Assembly (NCBI GenBank): GCA_951813555.1
Contig: OX638344.1
Coordinates: 2,790,475 to 2,854,474 of the forward strand
DNA from: an uncultured Acidimicrobiales bacterium
GTDB lineage: Bacteria; Actinomycetota; Acidimicrobiia; Acidimicrobiales; Bin134
Direction of reading: 5' to 3'
DNA: 64,000 nt
Both the position numbers and the translations under genes were made by a program. Below, piece after piece: positions 41,715 to 50,469 of the stretch (its first letter is position 1; the number at the start of each line of letters is the position of its first letter). The notes under the pieces are model-generated. The model saw only the letters and a program-made list of their open reading frames with translations, searched no databases and was not told the origin of the DNA.

Positions 41715-42548
41715 ATGGGACGACTCGACGACAAGGTCGCGATCATCACGGGGGGCGCCAGCGGTATCGGCGCAGGCACGACACGCAGGTTCGTTGAGGA
41801 GGGAGCTCGGGTCCTCATCAGCGACCTCGACGCAGAAAAGGGCGAGGCGCTGGCGGCCGAGATGGGCGACGCGGCCGCCTTCCTCCAGACCGATGTGAGT
41901 CAGGAGGAGCAGGTGGCGGCCATGGTGGCCGAGGCCACCGACCGCTGGGGCCGCCTCGACTGCCTGTTCAACAACGCCGGCTTCGGCGGTGCCCTCGGCC
42001 CGATCGCCAAGACGACGGTCGACGACTTCGACCTGACGATGGACGTCCTGCTGAAGAGCGTGTTTCTCGGCCTGAAGCACGCGTCTCCGGTCATGTCGGC
42101 CCAGGGCTCCGGATCGATCATCTCCAACGCAAGCGTGGCCGGACTGCGGGCCGGCTACGGCGCCCACCTCTACAGCGTGGCCAAGTGCGCCGTGATCCAC
42201 CTCACGAAGTCAGTGGCGCTTGAGCTCGGTGAGCACAACGTCCGGGTTAATGCGATCTGCCCGGGTTTCGTCGCCACTCCCCTCGCCACCGGCCGCCCGT
42301 CGGCGAGCGAGGAGCAGATCCAGCAGATTCGCGACGCCGAGGCCACCAACCAGTTGCTCGGCCGGGTCGGCGAACCGGCCGACGTCGCGAACATGGCGCT
42401 GTTCCTGGCCAGCGACGAGTCGCAGTGGATCACCGGCCAGGAGTTCGTGGTCGACGGTGGCATGGCTGCCGGGCGACCCTGGTCGATGTGGCCGGAGTTC
42501 GCCCGGATGGAGCGGCCGATTCGCCATCATCGCCCACCGGGGCGCTGA
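41715..42548 (+). CDS. short-chain dehydrogenase/reductase
   Basis: 277 residues from the ATG at 41715. Rossmann ITGGASGIGAGTTRRF, NNAG motif LFNNAGFGG, catalytic Ser/Tyr/Lys in SNASVAGLRAGYGAHLYSVAKCAV, and PGFVATPLATGRPSASEEQ. Resembles 3-oxoacyl or hydroxysteroid dehydrogenases. Bracketed by two copies of an unusual inverted repeat (41594 and 42656). Convergent with the tetR gene at 42734. Confidence 0.88.
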   Translation: MGRLDDKVAIITGGASGIGAGTTRRFVEEGARVLISDLDAEKGEALAAEMGDAAAFLQTDVSQEEQVAAMVAEATDRWGRLDCLFNNAGFGGALGPIAKTTVDDFDLTMDVLLKSVFLGLKHASPVMSAQGSGSIISNASVAGLRAGYGAHLYSVAKCAVIHLTKSVALELGEHNVRVNAICPGFVATPLATGRPSASEEQIQQIRDAEATNQLLGRVGEPADVANMALFLASDESQWITGQEFVVDGGMAAGRPWSMWPEFARMERPIRHHRPPGR

Positions 42549-42655
42549 CTCGGGCGGGGCCCCTCGTCGAGTTTCGACCCATCCCTCGCTGTGTCCTGTG
42601 AACTCATACCCGCGTAGCCTCTGTGTCCCGACTGCAGCACCGTAACAGCACTTGT

Positions 42656-42681
42656 TGGCACACCAGATGCACAGTGTGCCA
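42656..42681. promoter_or_regulatory. long inverted repeat B (TGGCACA-N12-TGTGCCA)
   Basis: Perfect 8-bp arms TGGCACAC/GTGTGCCA around CAGATGCACA. It lies between convergent SDR and tetR genes, so it could also be a bidirectional terminator; but its match to element A, including the inner GATGC, favours a binding site or a doubled regulatory element. Confidence 0.5.
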
Positions 42682-42733
42682 GCGCGCGCACGTTGGCGTG
42701 GAATATGAGATCGAAGGCATCGGCAAACCGACT

Positions 42734-43366
42734 TCAGGCGTTGGTGTCGGCGACGAGCCGTTCTCGTGTGGTCACGCGCAAGTAGGCGAGCGCTTTGACG
42801 GGATCAAAAGATCCAGGCTCGAGAAGCCACTGATAGCCGATTCCCCGTAACCCGGCGACGAGGAGTTCGGCTTCGCGTTCGGGAGATGGTCCCTTGCGGA
42901 TCGAGCCGTCGGTTTGGCCCCGCCGTACAAAGCGCGCAAAGTCGGCCCGCATCCCTTCGTGGAACTTGGCAAAGCGAAGCACCATCTCGTCCGTGGAGCC
43001 GACGGCTTCGAACATGAGCGAGTAGAGCACCCGAAGACCGCGCGGGTCTTTCGCAGCCTGCGCCTTGATGGCGTCGAGCAGCGTCATCGCGCCGTCGAGA
43101 CCCGAGCGACCTTTGGTGAGAGGAATGACGTTGCGATGGCTCCACCTCGTCACGATGCGTTCGATGAGCGCATCGATGAGTCCGTCCTTGTTGCCGAACC
43201 GGGCGCTCACCATCCCGCGGCTGTATCCGGAGCGTTCACCGATGGCGGCGAAAGTGAGCGCTTCGAAGCCACCCTCCACGATCAGATCAGAGGCAGCCTC
43301 GAGCAAGGCGTTGGTTGAGCGCTCGGTTCGCTCCTGTTGCTTGTTCTTGGGCGGTTCCTCGCTCAC
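42734..43366 (-). CDS. TetR-family regulator
   Basis: 210 residues. Helix-turn-helix LTFAAIGERSGYSRGMVSARFGNKDGLI with YSRGMVSARF in the recognition helix. The start overlaps the stop of the alpha/beta hydrolase by 4 nt and it is the last gene of the MaoC/dehydrogenase/CoA-transferase operon. Possible ligand for the TGGCACA-type repeats nearby, by position only. Confidence 0.85.
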   Translation of the reverse strand: MSEEPPKNKQQERTERSTNALLEAASDLIVEGGFEALTFAAIGERSGYSRGMVSARFGNKDGLIDALIERIVTRWSHRNVIPLTKGRSGLDGAMTLLDAIKAQAAKDPRGLRVLYSLMFEAVGSTDEMVLRFAKFHEGMRADFARFVRRGQTDGSIRKGPSPEREAELLVAGLRGIGYQWLLEPGSFDPVKALAYLRVTTRERLVADTNA

Positions 43367-44673
43367 ACAGAACCCTCCGAGCGCGACGCGGAGATCTGGT
43401 CGAGCACCGGCAGCAGATACTCGGCGAACGCCGTCGGGTTCTCCTGCATCGGGAAGTGGCCCACCTTGGCCATGACCGTGTGAGTCGATCCCGCGATCGC
43501 CTCATGGGCGGCGCGCCCGCCCCGCACGGTTCCGCTCCAGTCGTATTCGCCGTTCAGGATGTGGACCGCCACCTGGTCGGTGTCGATTTCGGAGGCTCGC
43601 TCGCGGAGGTCGAAGTCGACCATGTAGTACCAGAGGTCGCCGAGGAATACGGGGGGCCAACCCGCCGAGTAGACCTGCGAGACCTCTTTGACATAGGCCT
43701 CGGGGGACGTCGGAGCACACATGGACTCCATCATCCTCGCCTTCGACTGATTGCCGACTTGGGGGTGCCACAGACCGAGCAGGCCGTCCCACGGGCCACC
43801 GATGTGAAGCGCTCCCTCCAGAGAGATCACGGCCGAGAACACGTCGGGATGGTGCAGCGCAAGGTCGAGCGCCAACAATCCGCCGACCGAACACCCCATG
43901 AAGACCGGTTGCCCGAGGTTCAGCGCCGATGCGATTGCCACGGGGATCTGGCGGAGCAGGGCGCCCTCGAGCCGGTACTCCCGCTCCCACCATCGCTGGT
44001 CGATGGGCGGAATCGATTTGCCATGGAACGGAAGGTCATAGGCGACCAGTCGAAAGCGATCCGTGATCTCGGGCATCTCGAACAGATGCCGCCACTGCAC
44101 GCTCTGCGCGCCAGCAGTGTGTTGAAGCAGGAGCGGAATGCCTTCGCCAGCGGTCTCGTAGTAGATCCGGTGATCGACGGTTCCCTCCGGCGTTTCCAAA
44201 TCGATGTGGAGGTAGCCGCCGACAGGACTGTCACTCCTCGACGGGCCGACCTCGAGGCGGCAGGCCGCTCGCTGTCCGCCCGGGACTCGGAGCAGCTCGG
44301 ATGCCCGTTCCACAGCCGGAAGGTACTGCCACCACAGTGTCGGATCGGTCATTGACCGCTCCAGACCGCGCTTGCCGAGCTCCACTAGGACCGAGATCTG
44401 TGCGAACGGCGGAGGCGTAGCCTGACTGAGCGACTGCCAGTGCTCTGAGGGACCAGCGACCGAGATGACCCCCTCGCCGGGCATCGGAACCTGGGCGGTG
44501 ATCGATCCGTCGGTCACCGAGAACCCGATCGTGGCCGATTCAGATTCGAAACGCAGCCCCCCGGTCCAGTGGCGGATCGCCAATCCGAGTTCAGGATCGG
44601 AAGCGCAGCGAGCGAAGAACACTTCCTGGCTCGGCAGTACCGGTGCCAGTGTCGTCTGTTCGGGTGCATTCAC
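43363..44673 (-). CDS. alpha/beta hydrolase with N-terminal extra domain
   Basis: 436 residues from a GTG at 44673 (GGAGG 7 nt upstream) that overlaps the CoA-transferase stop by 4 nt. Residues about 185-436 are a serine hydrolase: LLLQHTAGAQSVQW, nucleophile elbow MGCSVGGLLAL, acid in LNGEYDWSG, His in AKVGHFPMQE. The first about 140 residues are not part of that fold; GFSVTDGSITAQV and AGPSEHWQSLSQ read like an SCP2/sterol-carrier-type domain, but this is a weak resemblance. A two-domain lipid- or CoA-ester hydrolase is the best guess. Confidence 0.7.
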   Translation of the reverse strand: MNAPEQTTLAPVLPSQEVFFARCASDPELGLAIRHWTGGLRFESESATIGFSVTDGSITAQVPMPGEGVISVAGPSEHWQSLSQATPPPFAQISVLVELGKRGLERSMTDPTLWWQYLPAVERASELLRVPGGQRAACRLEVGPSRSDSPVGGYLHIDLETPEGTVDHRIYYETAGEGIPLLLQHTAGAQSVQWRHLFEMPEITDRFRLVAYDLPFHGKSIPPIDQRWWEREYRLEGALLRQIPVAIASALNLGQPVFMGCSVGGLLALDLALHHPDVFSAVISLEGALHIGGPWDGLLGLWHPQVGNQSKARMMESMCAPTSPEAYVKEVSQVYSAGWPPVFLGDLWYYMVDFDLRERASEIDTDQVAVHILNGEYDWSGTVRGGRAAHEAIAGSTHTVMAKVGHFPMQENPTAFAEYLLPVLDQISASRSEGSV

Positions 44674-45905
44674 TGGGATTCCTCCAGCTCTGCGAGGATC
44701 TCGTCGCGGTGCTCGTCGAGCATCGGTGGACGTCGATAGATGCCGGCTTCGGTTGCACTGAACCGCAGCGGGGTGTTGGGCAGTACCGCAGGGCGCTGCG
44801 AACCCGGGTGCTCGACGGCTACGAGCATCTCCCTTGCTCGGACATGCTCGGAGGCAAAGAGGTCCGGGCCGTTGTTGACCGGGCCGACCGGCACATGGCC
44901 TCCGAGCAGTTCGACGATCTCGGCGGTGGTGTGGGCCTCGGTCCACTCCTCCATCAAGGCGTTGACGAAGTCGCGGTTGTCGCTGCGACGACGGCTTGTT
45001 CGGGTGCGGTCGTCGTCGATCAGATCGGGTCGATCGAGCACGTCGCACATGAACGCCCACTGCGGGTGCGTCAGCGATGCGATTGCACAAAGCCCGTCGG
45101 CAGTCGGGTAGATGTTGAACGGTGACAGCGATGGATGCTCGGTGCCTCTCGGTGCCTGAACCTCGCCGGTGTAGGAGTAGCGCCAGGTGACTGACTCACA
45201 CAGCGCCATGACCGCGTCGACCATCGCGACGTCCACGAACTGGCCTTCGCCTGTGCGACGAGCGTGATGGAGGGCGCCGAGGATGCCGACCGCACACATG
45301 GTGGCCGGGTAGATGTCGCCGATCGATGGCCCAGCGGTGACTCGCTCACTCTCATCGGAGCCAGTGCAACTCACCAAACCTCCGGCGGCCTGGGCCACGA
45401 CGTCGAATGCAGGCCAGTCGGCCTGCGGACTCTCGCCACTGCGGGGGTCGCCGAAGCCTCGGATCGTCGCATATACCAGTGACGGGAAGCGCTTGTTAAG
45501 CAGCTCCCACGACAGTCCATGGCGGTCCATCACCCCAGCTTTGAAGTTCTCGACCAGCACGTCGGCCCCTTCGAGGAGTCGAAACAGCGTCTCGACTCCC
45601 TCCGGGGCCTTGAGGTCGATCACGATCCCGCGCTTGTTCCGGTTGATGCTCGCGAAGTAGCCGCCGAAGTACTTTTCGGTGTCGTCCTCATGATGCGGGG
45701 GACTGAATCGTGGCAAGTCCCCGTTCGGCGACTCGACCTTGATCACGTCAGCGCCCATGTCGGCAAGAATCATCGTGCAATAGGGGCCGGCGAGCGCCTG
45801 CGTGAGATCGACCACTCGAACGTCTGTGAGTGGTCCGGTGCGGTCTGTGCGCATCGGCGCGGCGACCTCGTGGCCTCGTGTGTGATCAGCGGCGCGATCG
45901 CTCAT
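44670..45905 (-). CDS. class III CoA-transferase (CaiB/BaiF)
   Basis: 411 residues from the ATG at 45905, which overlaps the stop of the MaoC gene (ATGA). VVDLTQALAGPYCTMILADMGADVIKVE, NRNKRGIVIDLK, VYATIRGFGDP, and the catalytic Asp in PSIGDIYPATMCAVGIL. Transfers CoA between an acyl-CoA donor and a carboxylic acid. Sits among two MaoC hydratases and a dehydrogenase, indicating activation of the pathway acid by CoA exchange rather than ATP. Confidence 0.93.
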   Translation of the reverse strand: MSDRAADHTRGHEVAAPMRTDRTGPLTDVRVVDLTQALAGPYCTMILADMGADVIKVESPNGDLPRFSPPHHEDDTEKYFGGYFASINRNKRGIVIDLKAPEGVETLFRLLEGADVLVENFKAGVMDRHGLSWELLNKRFPSLVYATIRGFGDPRSGESPQADWPAFDVVAQAAGGLVSCTGSDESERVTAGPSIGDIYPATMCAVGILGALHHARRTGEGQFVDVAMVDAVMALCESVTWRYSYTGEVQAPRGTEHPSLSPFNIYPTADGLCAIASLTHPQWAFMCDVLDRPDLIDDDRTRTSRRRSDNRDFVNALMEEWTEAHTTAEIVELLGGHVPVGPVNNGPDLFASEHVRAREMLVAVEHPGSQRPAVLPNTPLRFSATEAGIYRRPPMLDEHRDEILAELEESQ

Positions 45906-46414
45906 CGCGTCGGTCCGTCCAACGTCCACGCCCGTCTCCGCTTGATCAGCACCAGGCGTTCGAGTTCGCAAACGACGTCGCCGTGCTGGTTGCGACCCCA
46001 GTGCTTGAACCGCACGATGCCGGCATCGTCGCGGTCCGGCGACTCGTCGATCGCCAAGACCTCCGTGTAGGCCGTGATGGTGTCGCCGTGGTGCACCGGC
46101 TTCTTGAACCGCACGTTATCGAGGCCGAGCTCGGCGAGGGCGTTCTCCGCGGTGTCCTGGCTGGCGAGCCCGACGGTCATCGAGCCGGTGATGAGGCCGA
46201 AGACCAAGCGGCCGTTGCCGAGATGCGACCCGCGCAACGCTTCCTCGTTCCAGTGTCCTTGTGCCGTGTTCATCACTTGCTTCGAGATGTAGTTGTTCTC
46301 CACCTCGTCGACGGTGGCCGAGCGGAAGTGCCGCATGCGCTGGCCGACGGCGAAGTCTTCGAACCAGTTTCCGTCACCCGTGAGCGCGCCGCTCGTGATG
46401 TCGCTGGGGGTCAT
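45902..46414 (-). CDS. MaoC-type hydratase
   Basis: 170 residues from the ATG at 46414. Single hotdog fold: NWFEDFAVGQRMRHFRSATVDE, MNTAQGHWNEE and FKKPVHHGDTITAYTEVL. The HGDT turn and the FxDFxVG start are MaoC marks; the catalytic Asp/His in the usual DxNPxHxD are not in classic form (MNTAQGHWN), so activity as an enoyl-CoA hydratase is probable but not certain. It may pair with the second MaoC protein of this operon. Confidence 0.82.
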   Translation of the reverse strand: MTPSDITSGALTGDGNWFEDFAVGQRMRHFRSATVDEVENNYISKQVMNTAQGHWNEEALRGSHLGNGRLVFGLITGSMTVGLASQDTAENALAELGLDNVRFKKPVHHGDTITAYTEVLAIDESPDRDDAGIVRFKHWGRNQHGDVVCELERLVLIKRRRAWTLDGPTR

Positions 46415-46475
46415 GTTGCGATTACCGCCTTGTTCTGTCGTGCCGTGGTGTTGCGCCAGAGTTCCATCGTGGGCC

Positions 46476-47738
46476 TCAGCGGTGGGGCGTGGGAGGAAGG
46501 AGACAATCCGACACAAGGCGCAACATGATCTCGCTGGTACCTTCGAAGATCTTGGTGAGTCGAGCGTCTCGCCAGTAGCGCTCGATCGGGAAGTCGGTGG
46601 TGTAGCCCGCTCCCCCGTGGATCTGGAGCGCTTCGCTGGTCACCCGCTCAGACATCTCCGAGGCAAGGTACTTGACCATCGCGCCTTCCATGTCCGGCGA
46701 GGTCGCGTTGTCGTAGCCACCCATGTCGGAGTTGGCCGCGACCTGATACATGAGCGCTCGGCACGACTCGATGTCTGCGGCCATCTTGGCGATCTTGAAT
46801 CGGGTGACCTGGAAGTCACCGATCGGACGCCCGAACTGCTCACGCTGTTGGACGTAGGCGATTGAGTCTTCCAGCGACGCCCGTGCCAGACCGATCGACC
46901 GGGCAGCGGTGTGGATGCGGGGGATGGTCATGCCCTTGGCCGTCCGAATGAACCCATCGTTGCCGGCATGATTCGGCTGCTTCTTCCCTGATTGGTTCGT
47001 CACAGCCTGTTGACGCTCGTAGCCGATCAGGCCGTCGTCGGGGACGAAGCAGTCGTCGAACGACAGGTCGAAGGTGTGCCAACCGTGGTAGCCGATCTTG
47101 CGGATCGGGTTGCCCGTGCAGCCATCGGGAAACTCACCGGGCCGTTTGTGGACGATGAATCGGCTGATGCCCTTGTGCCTGTTGTCCGGGTCATACGGCG
47201 TGGTTCGCGCAACTACCAGAATGGCGTCCGACTGATCGGCGAATGTGCACCACATCTTCTGACCGTTCAGCACCCAGCCACCATCGACCTTGTCAGCACG
47301 CGTGCGCACCGACGCGATGTCGGATCCCGCGTCAGGCTCGGACATGGCGAAACTCCCGAGCCACTCACCTCGCGCGGCTAGCGGGTAATACTTCTCCCTT
47401 TGCGCCCGATCGAGCGTCGCCGCCATGCCGGAGCGAGCGATGATGCTGGCCACGCTCATCCAGCCACGGGCGAGTTCCTCGGTGACGAGCGCGTATTCGA
47501 ACACTCCCAGGCCGAGGCCGTCGTACTTCTCGGGCACGGTGATGCCGAAGAAGCCGAGTTCGCCCATCTCGCGGCGGAGCTCATCGGGGATCATCCCCTG
47601 CTCGGAGTCGAGCTCGTTGGCGGCAGGCAGCACCTTGTCCATGGTGAATTCGCGGGCCATCTCCTGGATGGCGACCCGCTCATCGGTGCGGTACGGCGCA
47701 GGAATCGGCGGCCGAGGGTCCACGATCTGCCGAGGCAT
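46476..47738 (-). CDS. acyl-CoA dehydrogenase
   Basis: 420 residues. FAMSEPDAGSDIASVRTRAD, QKMWCTFADQSDAILVVART, C-terminal EALQIHGGAGYTTDFPIERYWRDARLTKIFEGTSEIMLRLVSD with the loop and Glu typical of short/branched-chain enzymes. The start overlaps the preceding MaoC stop by one base (TGATG). Second gene of the operon starting at 48247. Likely oxidises the CoA ester formed by the class III transferase. Confidence 0.93.
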   Translation of the reverse strand: MPRQIVDPRPPIPAPYRTDERVAIQEMAREFTMDKVLPAANELDSEQGMIPDELRREMGELGFFGITVPEKYDGLGLGVFEYALVTEELARGWMSVASIIARSGMAATLDRAQREKYYPLAARGEWLGSFAMSEPDAGSDIASVRTRADKVDGGWVLNGQKMWCTFADQSDAILVVARTTPYDPDNRHKGISRFIVHKRPGEFPDGCTGNPIRKIGYHGWHTFDLSFDDCFVPDDGLIGYERQQAVTNQSGKKQPNHAGNDGFIRTAKGMTIPRIHTAARSIGLARASLEDSIAYVQQREQFGRPIGDFQVTRFKIAKMAADIESCRALMYQVAANSDMGGYDNATSPDMEGAMVKYLASEMSERVTSEALQIHGGAGYTTDFPIERYWRDARLTKIFEGTSEIMLRLVSDCLLPPTPHR

Positions 47739-48247
47739 CAGCTGGCCGCCGCAGGCTTGGGCTCGCGCCGCTTGGCGACGAAATTGGTCCGCTGATAGTC
47801 GACGATGAGCTCACCGCGTTGATTGTGAGCCTCGGTGTGCCAGGTCACGATGCCAATATGCGGCCGGCTGTCCGACTCACGAGCCTCAACCACCGTCGAC
47901 GAGGCGGTGATCGTGTCTCCCGGATGCACCGGCCGATGGAAGGTGACGTCCTCCATGCCCAAGAACGGGCCGCCGACCTCGCTGAGATCTTCGACCGAGA
48001 GCCCGACGACAGCACACAGAACGAACATCGGGTTGACCACGACATCGTCATGACCGTGTGCCCGGGCATACTCGGCGTTGAGATGCATCGGATTCCAGTT
48101 GCACATGGCTGTCGAGAAGAGTGCGTTGTCGCCGTCGGTGACGGTCCGACCCCAGTGATGGACGAACACGTTCCCCGGGGTGAAGTCCTGGAACTGGTTG
48201 CCTTTCCGCGCAATCGGGAAAGCATCGAAGTCGATCTCGTCGCCCAT
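47738..48247 (-). CDS. MaoC-type hydratase
   Basis: 169 residues from the ATG at 48247; first gene of the operon. NQFQDFTPGNVFVHHWGRTVTDGDNALFSTAMCNWNPMHLNAEYARAHG has the N(x)PxH active site intact, followed by FHRPVHPGDTITASSTV. Adds water to an enoyl-CoA. Its promoter is shared with the divergent CitE-like lyase gene, supporting hydration followed by lysis as consecutive steps. Confidence 0.88.
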   Translation of the reverse strand: MGDEIDFDAFPIARKGNQFQDFTPGNVFVHHWGRTVTDGDNALFSTAMCNWNPMHLNAEYARAHGHDDVVVNPMFVLCAVVGLSVEDLSEVGGPFLGMEDVTFHRPVHPGDTITASSTVVEARESDSRPHIGIVTWHTEAHNQRGELIVDYQRTNFVAKRREPKPAAAS

Positions 48248-48371
48248 CGACCACAACACTAGCCAACAAACAGAAAACTTGTCGAGCAGCCAACAATCTT
48301 TTAGGGTGAGGGTCCAAACCCGGCGGGCCGCCGGCGGGCGCAGCGAGCACACCAACCAGGGACCGTTACCA
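48248..48371. promoter_or_regulatory. divergent promoter with AGCCAACAA direct repeat and GC palindrome
   Basis: Between the MaoC and CitE-like genes there are two AGCCAACAA copies (48261-48269 and 48288-48296), 27 bp apart. A perfect GC palindrome CCGGCGGGCCGCCGG (48320-48334) lies in the lyase leader. Either could bind a regulator. The TGGCACA and ATACT motifs seen elsewhere are absent here. Confidence 0.35.
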
Positions 48372-49319
48372 ATGACCAGCTACGAGCGACAGAAGATCGA
48401 CCGTATTCGGCGATCTGAGCTCTCGACTCCGGGCCACTCCCCCAAGATGATTGGCAAGGCGGCCCAGAGCGACGCCGACATGGTGTTTCTCGACCTCGAG
48501 GACGCGGTCGCTCCATCTGCCAAAGTCGGCGCTCGAAAGAACATCATCGCCGGCCTCAACGAGCTCGACTGGGGTACCAAGATCCGCTCCTACCGCATCA
48601 ACAGCGTCGACACGCAGTGGTGCCACGACGACATCGCCGAGGTCGTCGCAGGAGCGGGCGCCAACATCGACGTGATCATGGTTCCGAAGATCAAGGGGCC
48701 CCGCGAGGTCTGGTTCGTCGACGATATGCTCACGCAGCTCGAGCTCAAGCTCGGACTCGAGGTCGGCCGCATCGGAATCGAATGTCTCGTCGAGGAGGTC
48801 GAGGCATTGCAGACGGTCGACGAGATCGCAGAATGCAGCCCCCGACTCGAAGCACTCACGCTCGGCGTCGGCGATCTGTCGGCCAGCCAGGGCATGCGCC
48901 TCGGCCACATCGGCGTGACCGACGGAGAGAAGGCACTCCGCTACCCGGGCGATGTGTGGCACTTCGCCCGGCATCGCCTGGTGGTTGCCTGTCGTTCTGC
49001 CGGCATCGACGCCATCGACGGTCCCTATGCCAACTTCGCCAACCCCACGGGATACGAGCGAAGCGCGGCAACGTTCTCGGTGATCGGCGGCCTCGGCAAG
49101 TGGTGCATCCACCCCAGCCAGATCGAGATCGCCAATCGGGTCTTCGCTCCCACCGAGGACGAGATCGCCGAGGCACAGGGCGCCATCGATGCGGTCGCTA
49201 CCGCTGAGGCACAAGGCGAGGGCGCGGCGAACTTCAACGGGATGATGATCGACGCCGCCACCACGCGACTGTTCCAAGTGACCCTCGACCGGGCTCGCCA
49301 GTGCGGTCTCATCGACTGA
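48372..49319 (+). CDS. HpcH/HpaI (CitE-like) acyl-CoA lyase
   Basis: 315 residues from the ATG at 48372. RSELSTPGHSPKMIGKAAQSDADMVFLDLEDAV binds the metal and CoA; RINSVDTQW carries the conserved Arg; IECLVEEVEAL and GVGDLSAS follow; WCIHPSQIEIANRVF at the end. CitE-like enzymes cleave citramalyl-, malyl- or hydroxymethylglutaryl-type CoA esters to acetyl-CoA or pyruvate pieces. Divergent from a MaoC-dehydrogenase-CoA-transferase operon. Confidence 0.9.
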   Translation: MTSYERQKIDRIRRSELSTPGHSPKMIGKAAQSDADMVFLDLEDAVAPSAKVGARKNIIAGLNELDWGTKIRSYRINSVDTQWCHDDIAEVVAGAGANIDVIMVPKIKGPREVWFVDDMLTQLELKLGLEVGRIGIECLVEEVEALQTVDEIAECSPRLEALTLGVGDLSASQGMRLGHIGVTDGEKALRYPGDVWHFARHRLVVACRSAGIDAIDGPYANFANPTGYERSAATFSVIGGLGKWCIHPSQIEIANRVFAPTEDEIAEAQGAIDAVATAEAQGEGAANFNGMMIDAATTRLFQVTLDRARQCGLID

Positions 49320-49329
49320 GAAGTACGAG

Positions 49330-50316
49330 ATGCGGGTGACCAACGACATGATCGATCCGCAGCTGCGGTTCACCGGTCGAATGCTCAAGCTGATGACGGG
49401 ACGGAGATTCGGAACCGTCGAAAGCGTGCGTCGGGGGGCCGAAAGCCCAGGCCTGGTCGACAAGCTGATCATGCGGATGGTCCCCAAGCCCAAGGGCTTA
49501 CAGGTCGAGGAGCGATGGATCCCGCGCCCCGACGGAGGGGACATGCGGATCCTGATCAAGAAGCCCCTGCAGCAGCCGAAGACCGACGTTGCCGGCATCC
49601 TCCACTTCCACGGCGGGGGCTACCACACGGGTGAGCCGGAACTCGACCTCCACTGTGCCAAGTTCATCGAGCTGGGCGACTGCGTGATCGTGTCGCCCGC
49701 GTACCGCTTGAGCGTGGAGGAGCCCTACCCCGCTGCTCTCGAGGACTGCTACACGGCCCTGCTCTGGCTCAAGGAGAACGCAGCATCACTCGGCGTGCGC
49801 GACGACCAGATCGCCGTGACCGGCGAAAGCGCCGGCGGAGGACTCACCGCGGCCACCACCTTGTATGCGCGGGACAAAGGGGACGTGAACGTTGCGTTCC
49901 AAATGCCCCTCTGCCCGATGATCGACGACCTCAACAACTCTCACTCTGCCAAGAACAACGACGCTCCTGGATGGAACGCAGCCGCCAATGAGGTGGGGTG
50001 GAAGCTGTACCTGGGCGAACTCTGGGGGACCGACCGGGTTCCAGCCTACGCCGCTCCTGCGAGGGCGACCGACTACACCGGGCTTCCCCCGACGTACACC
50101 TACGTCGGGGCCCTCGACCCGTTCTGCAGTGAGACCGAGCAGTACGTCACGAACCTACGGGAATCGGGAGTTCCGGCTGAACTCGACGTCTGCGAAGGGG
50201 CGTATCACGGGTTCGAAATCGCCAAGCGAGCAGGCGTGTCCAAACGAGCGAACGACAACCTCTACAACTGGTTCCAGCACGCGCTCCAGCACTACACAGC
50301 GCCGCAAGATGGTTGA
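49330..50316 (+). CDS. alpha/beta hydrolase fold-3 esterase (HSL family)
   Basis: 328 residues. Oxyanion motif LHFHGGGYHTGEPE, nucleophile in VTGESAGGGLTAATTL, acid in YVGALDPFCSE and His in GAYHGFEI. Hormone-sensitive-lipase-like esterase of short acyl or aryl esters. Ten bases after the CitE-like gene in the same direction, so probably cotranscribed; it may release the pathway acid from an ester. No signal peptide. Confidence 0.87.
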   Translation: MRVTNDMIDPQLRFTGRMLKLMTGRRFGTVESVRRGAESPGLVDKLIMRMVPKPKGLQVEERWIPRPDGGDMRILIKKPLQQPKTDVAGILHFHGGGYHTGEPELDLHCAKFIELGDCVIVSPAYRLSVEEPYPAALEDCYTALLWLKENAASLGVRDDQIAVTGESAGGGLTAATTLYARDKGDVNVAFQMPLCPMIDDLNNSHSAKNNDAPGWNAAANEVGWKLYLGELWGTDRVPAYAAPARATDYTGLPPTYTYVGALDPFCSETEQYVTNLRESGVPAELDVCEGAYHGFEIAKRAGVSKRANDNLYNWFQHALQHYTAPQDG

Positions 50317-50469
50317 GGCTGACGTCCCGACGCTCGAGGGTCGCTCCGCCCCGGTCAGCAGTAGGTCGCAGCGTATAGTGCGGCGACGCAGTGGTCAGCG
50401 GGGAACGAAGGCGTCCAATTCCGTGTCGTACACGAAGAGCCAGGTCAGCCTTCAGGGTGGGCGGGCTCC

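Noticed and set aside
42656..42681. Simple rho-independent terminator between convergent SDR and tetR
   Set aside because: No T-run follows, and a sequence-related palindrome exists at 41594 in a promoter; terminator use cannot be excluded but is not the favoured reading.
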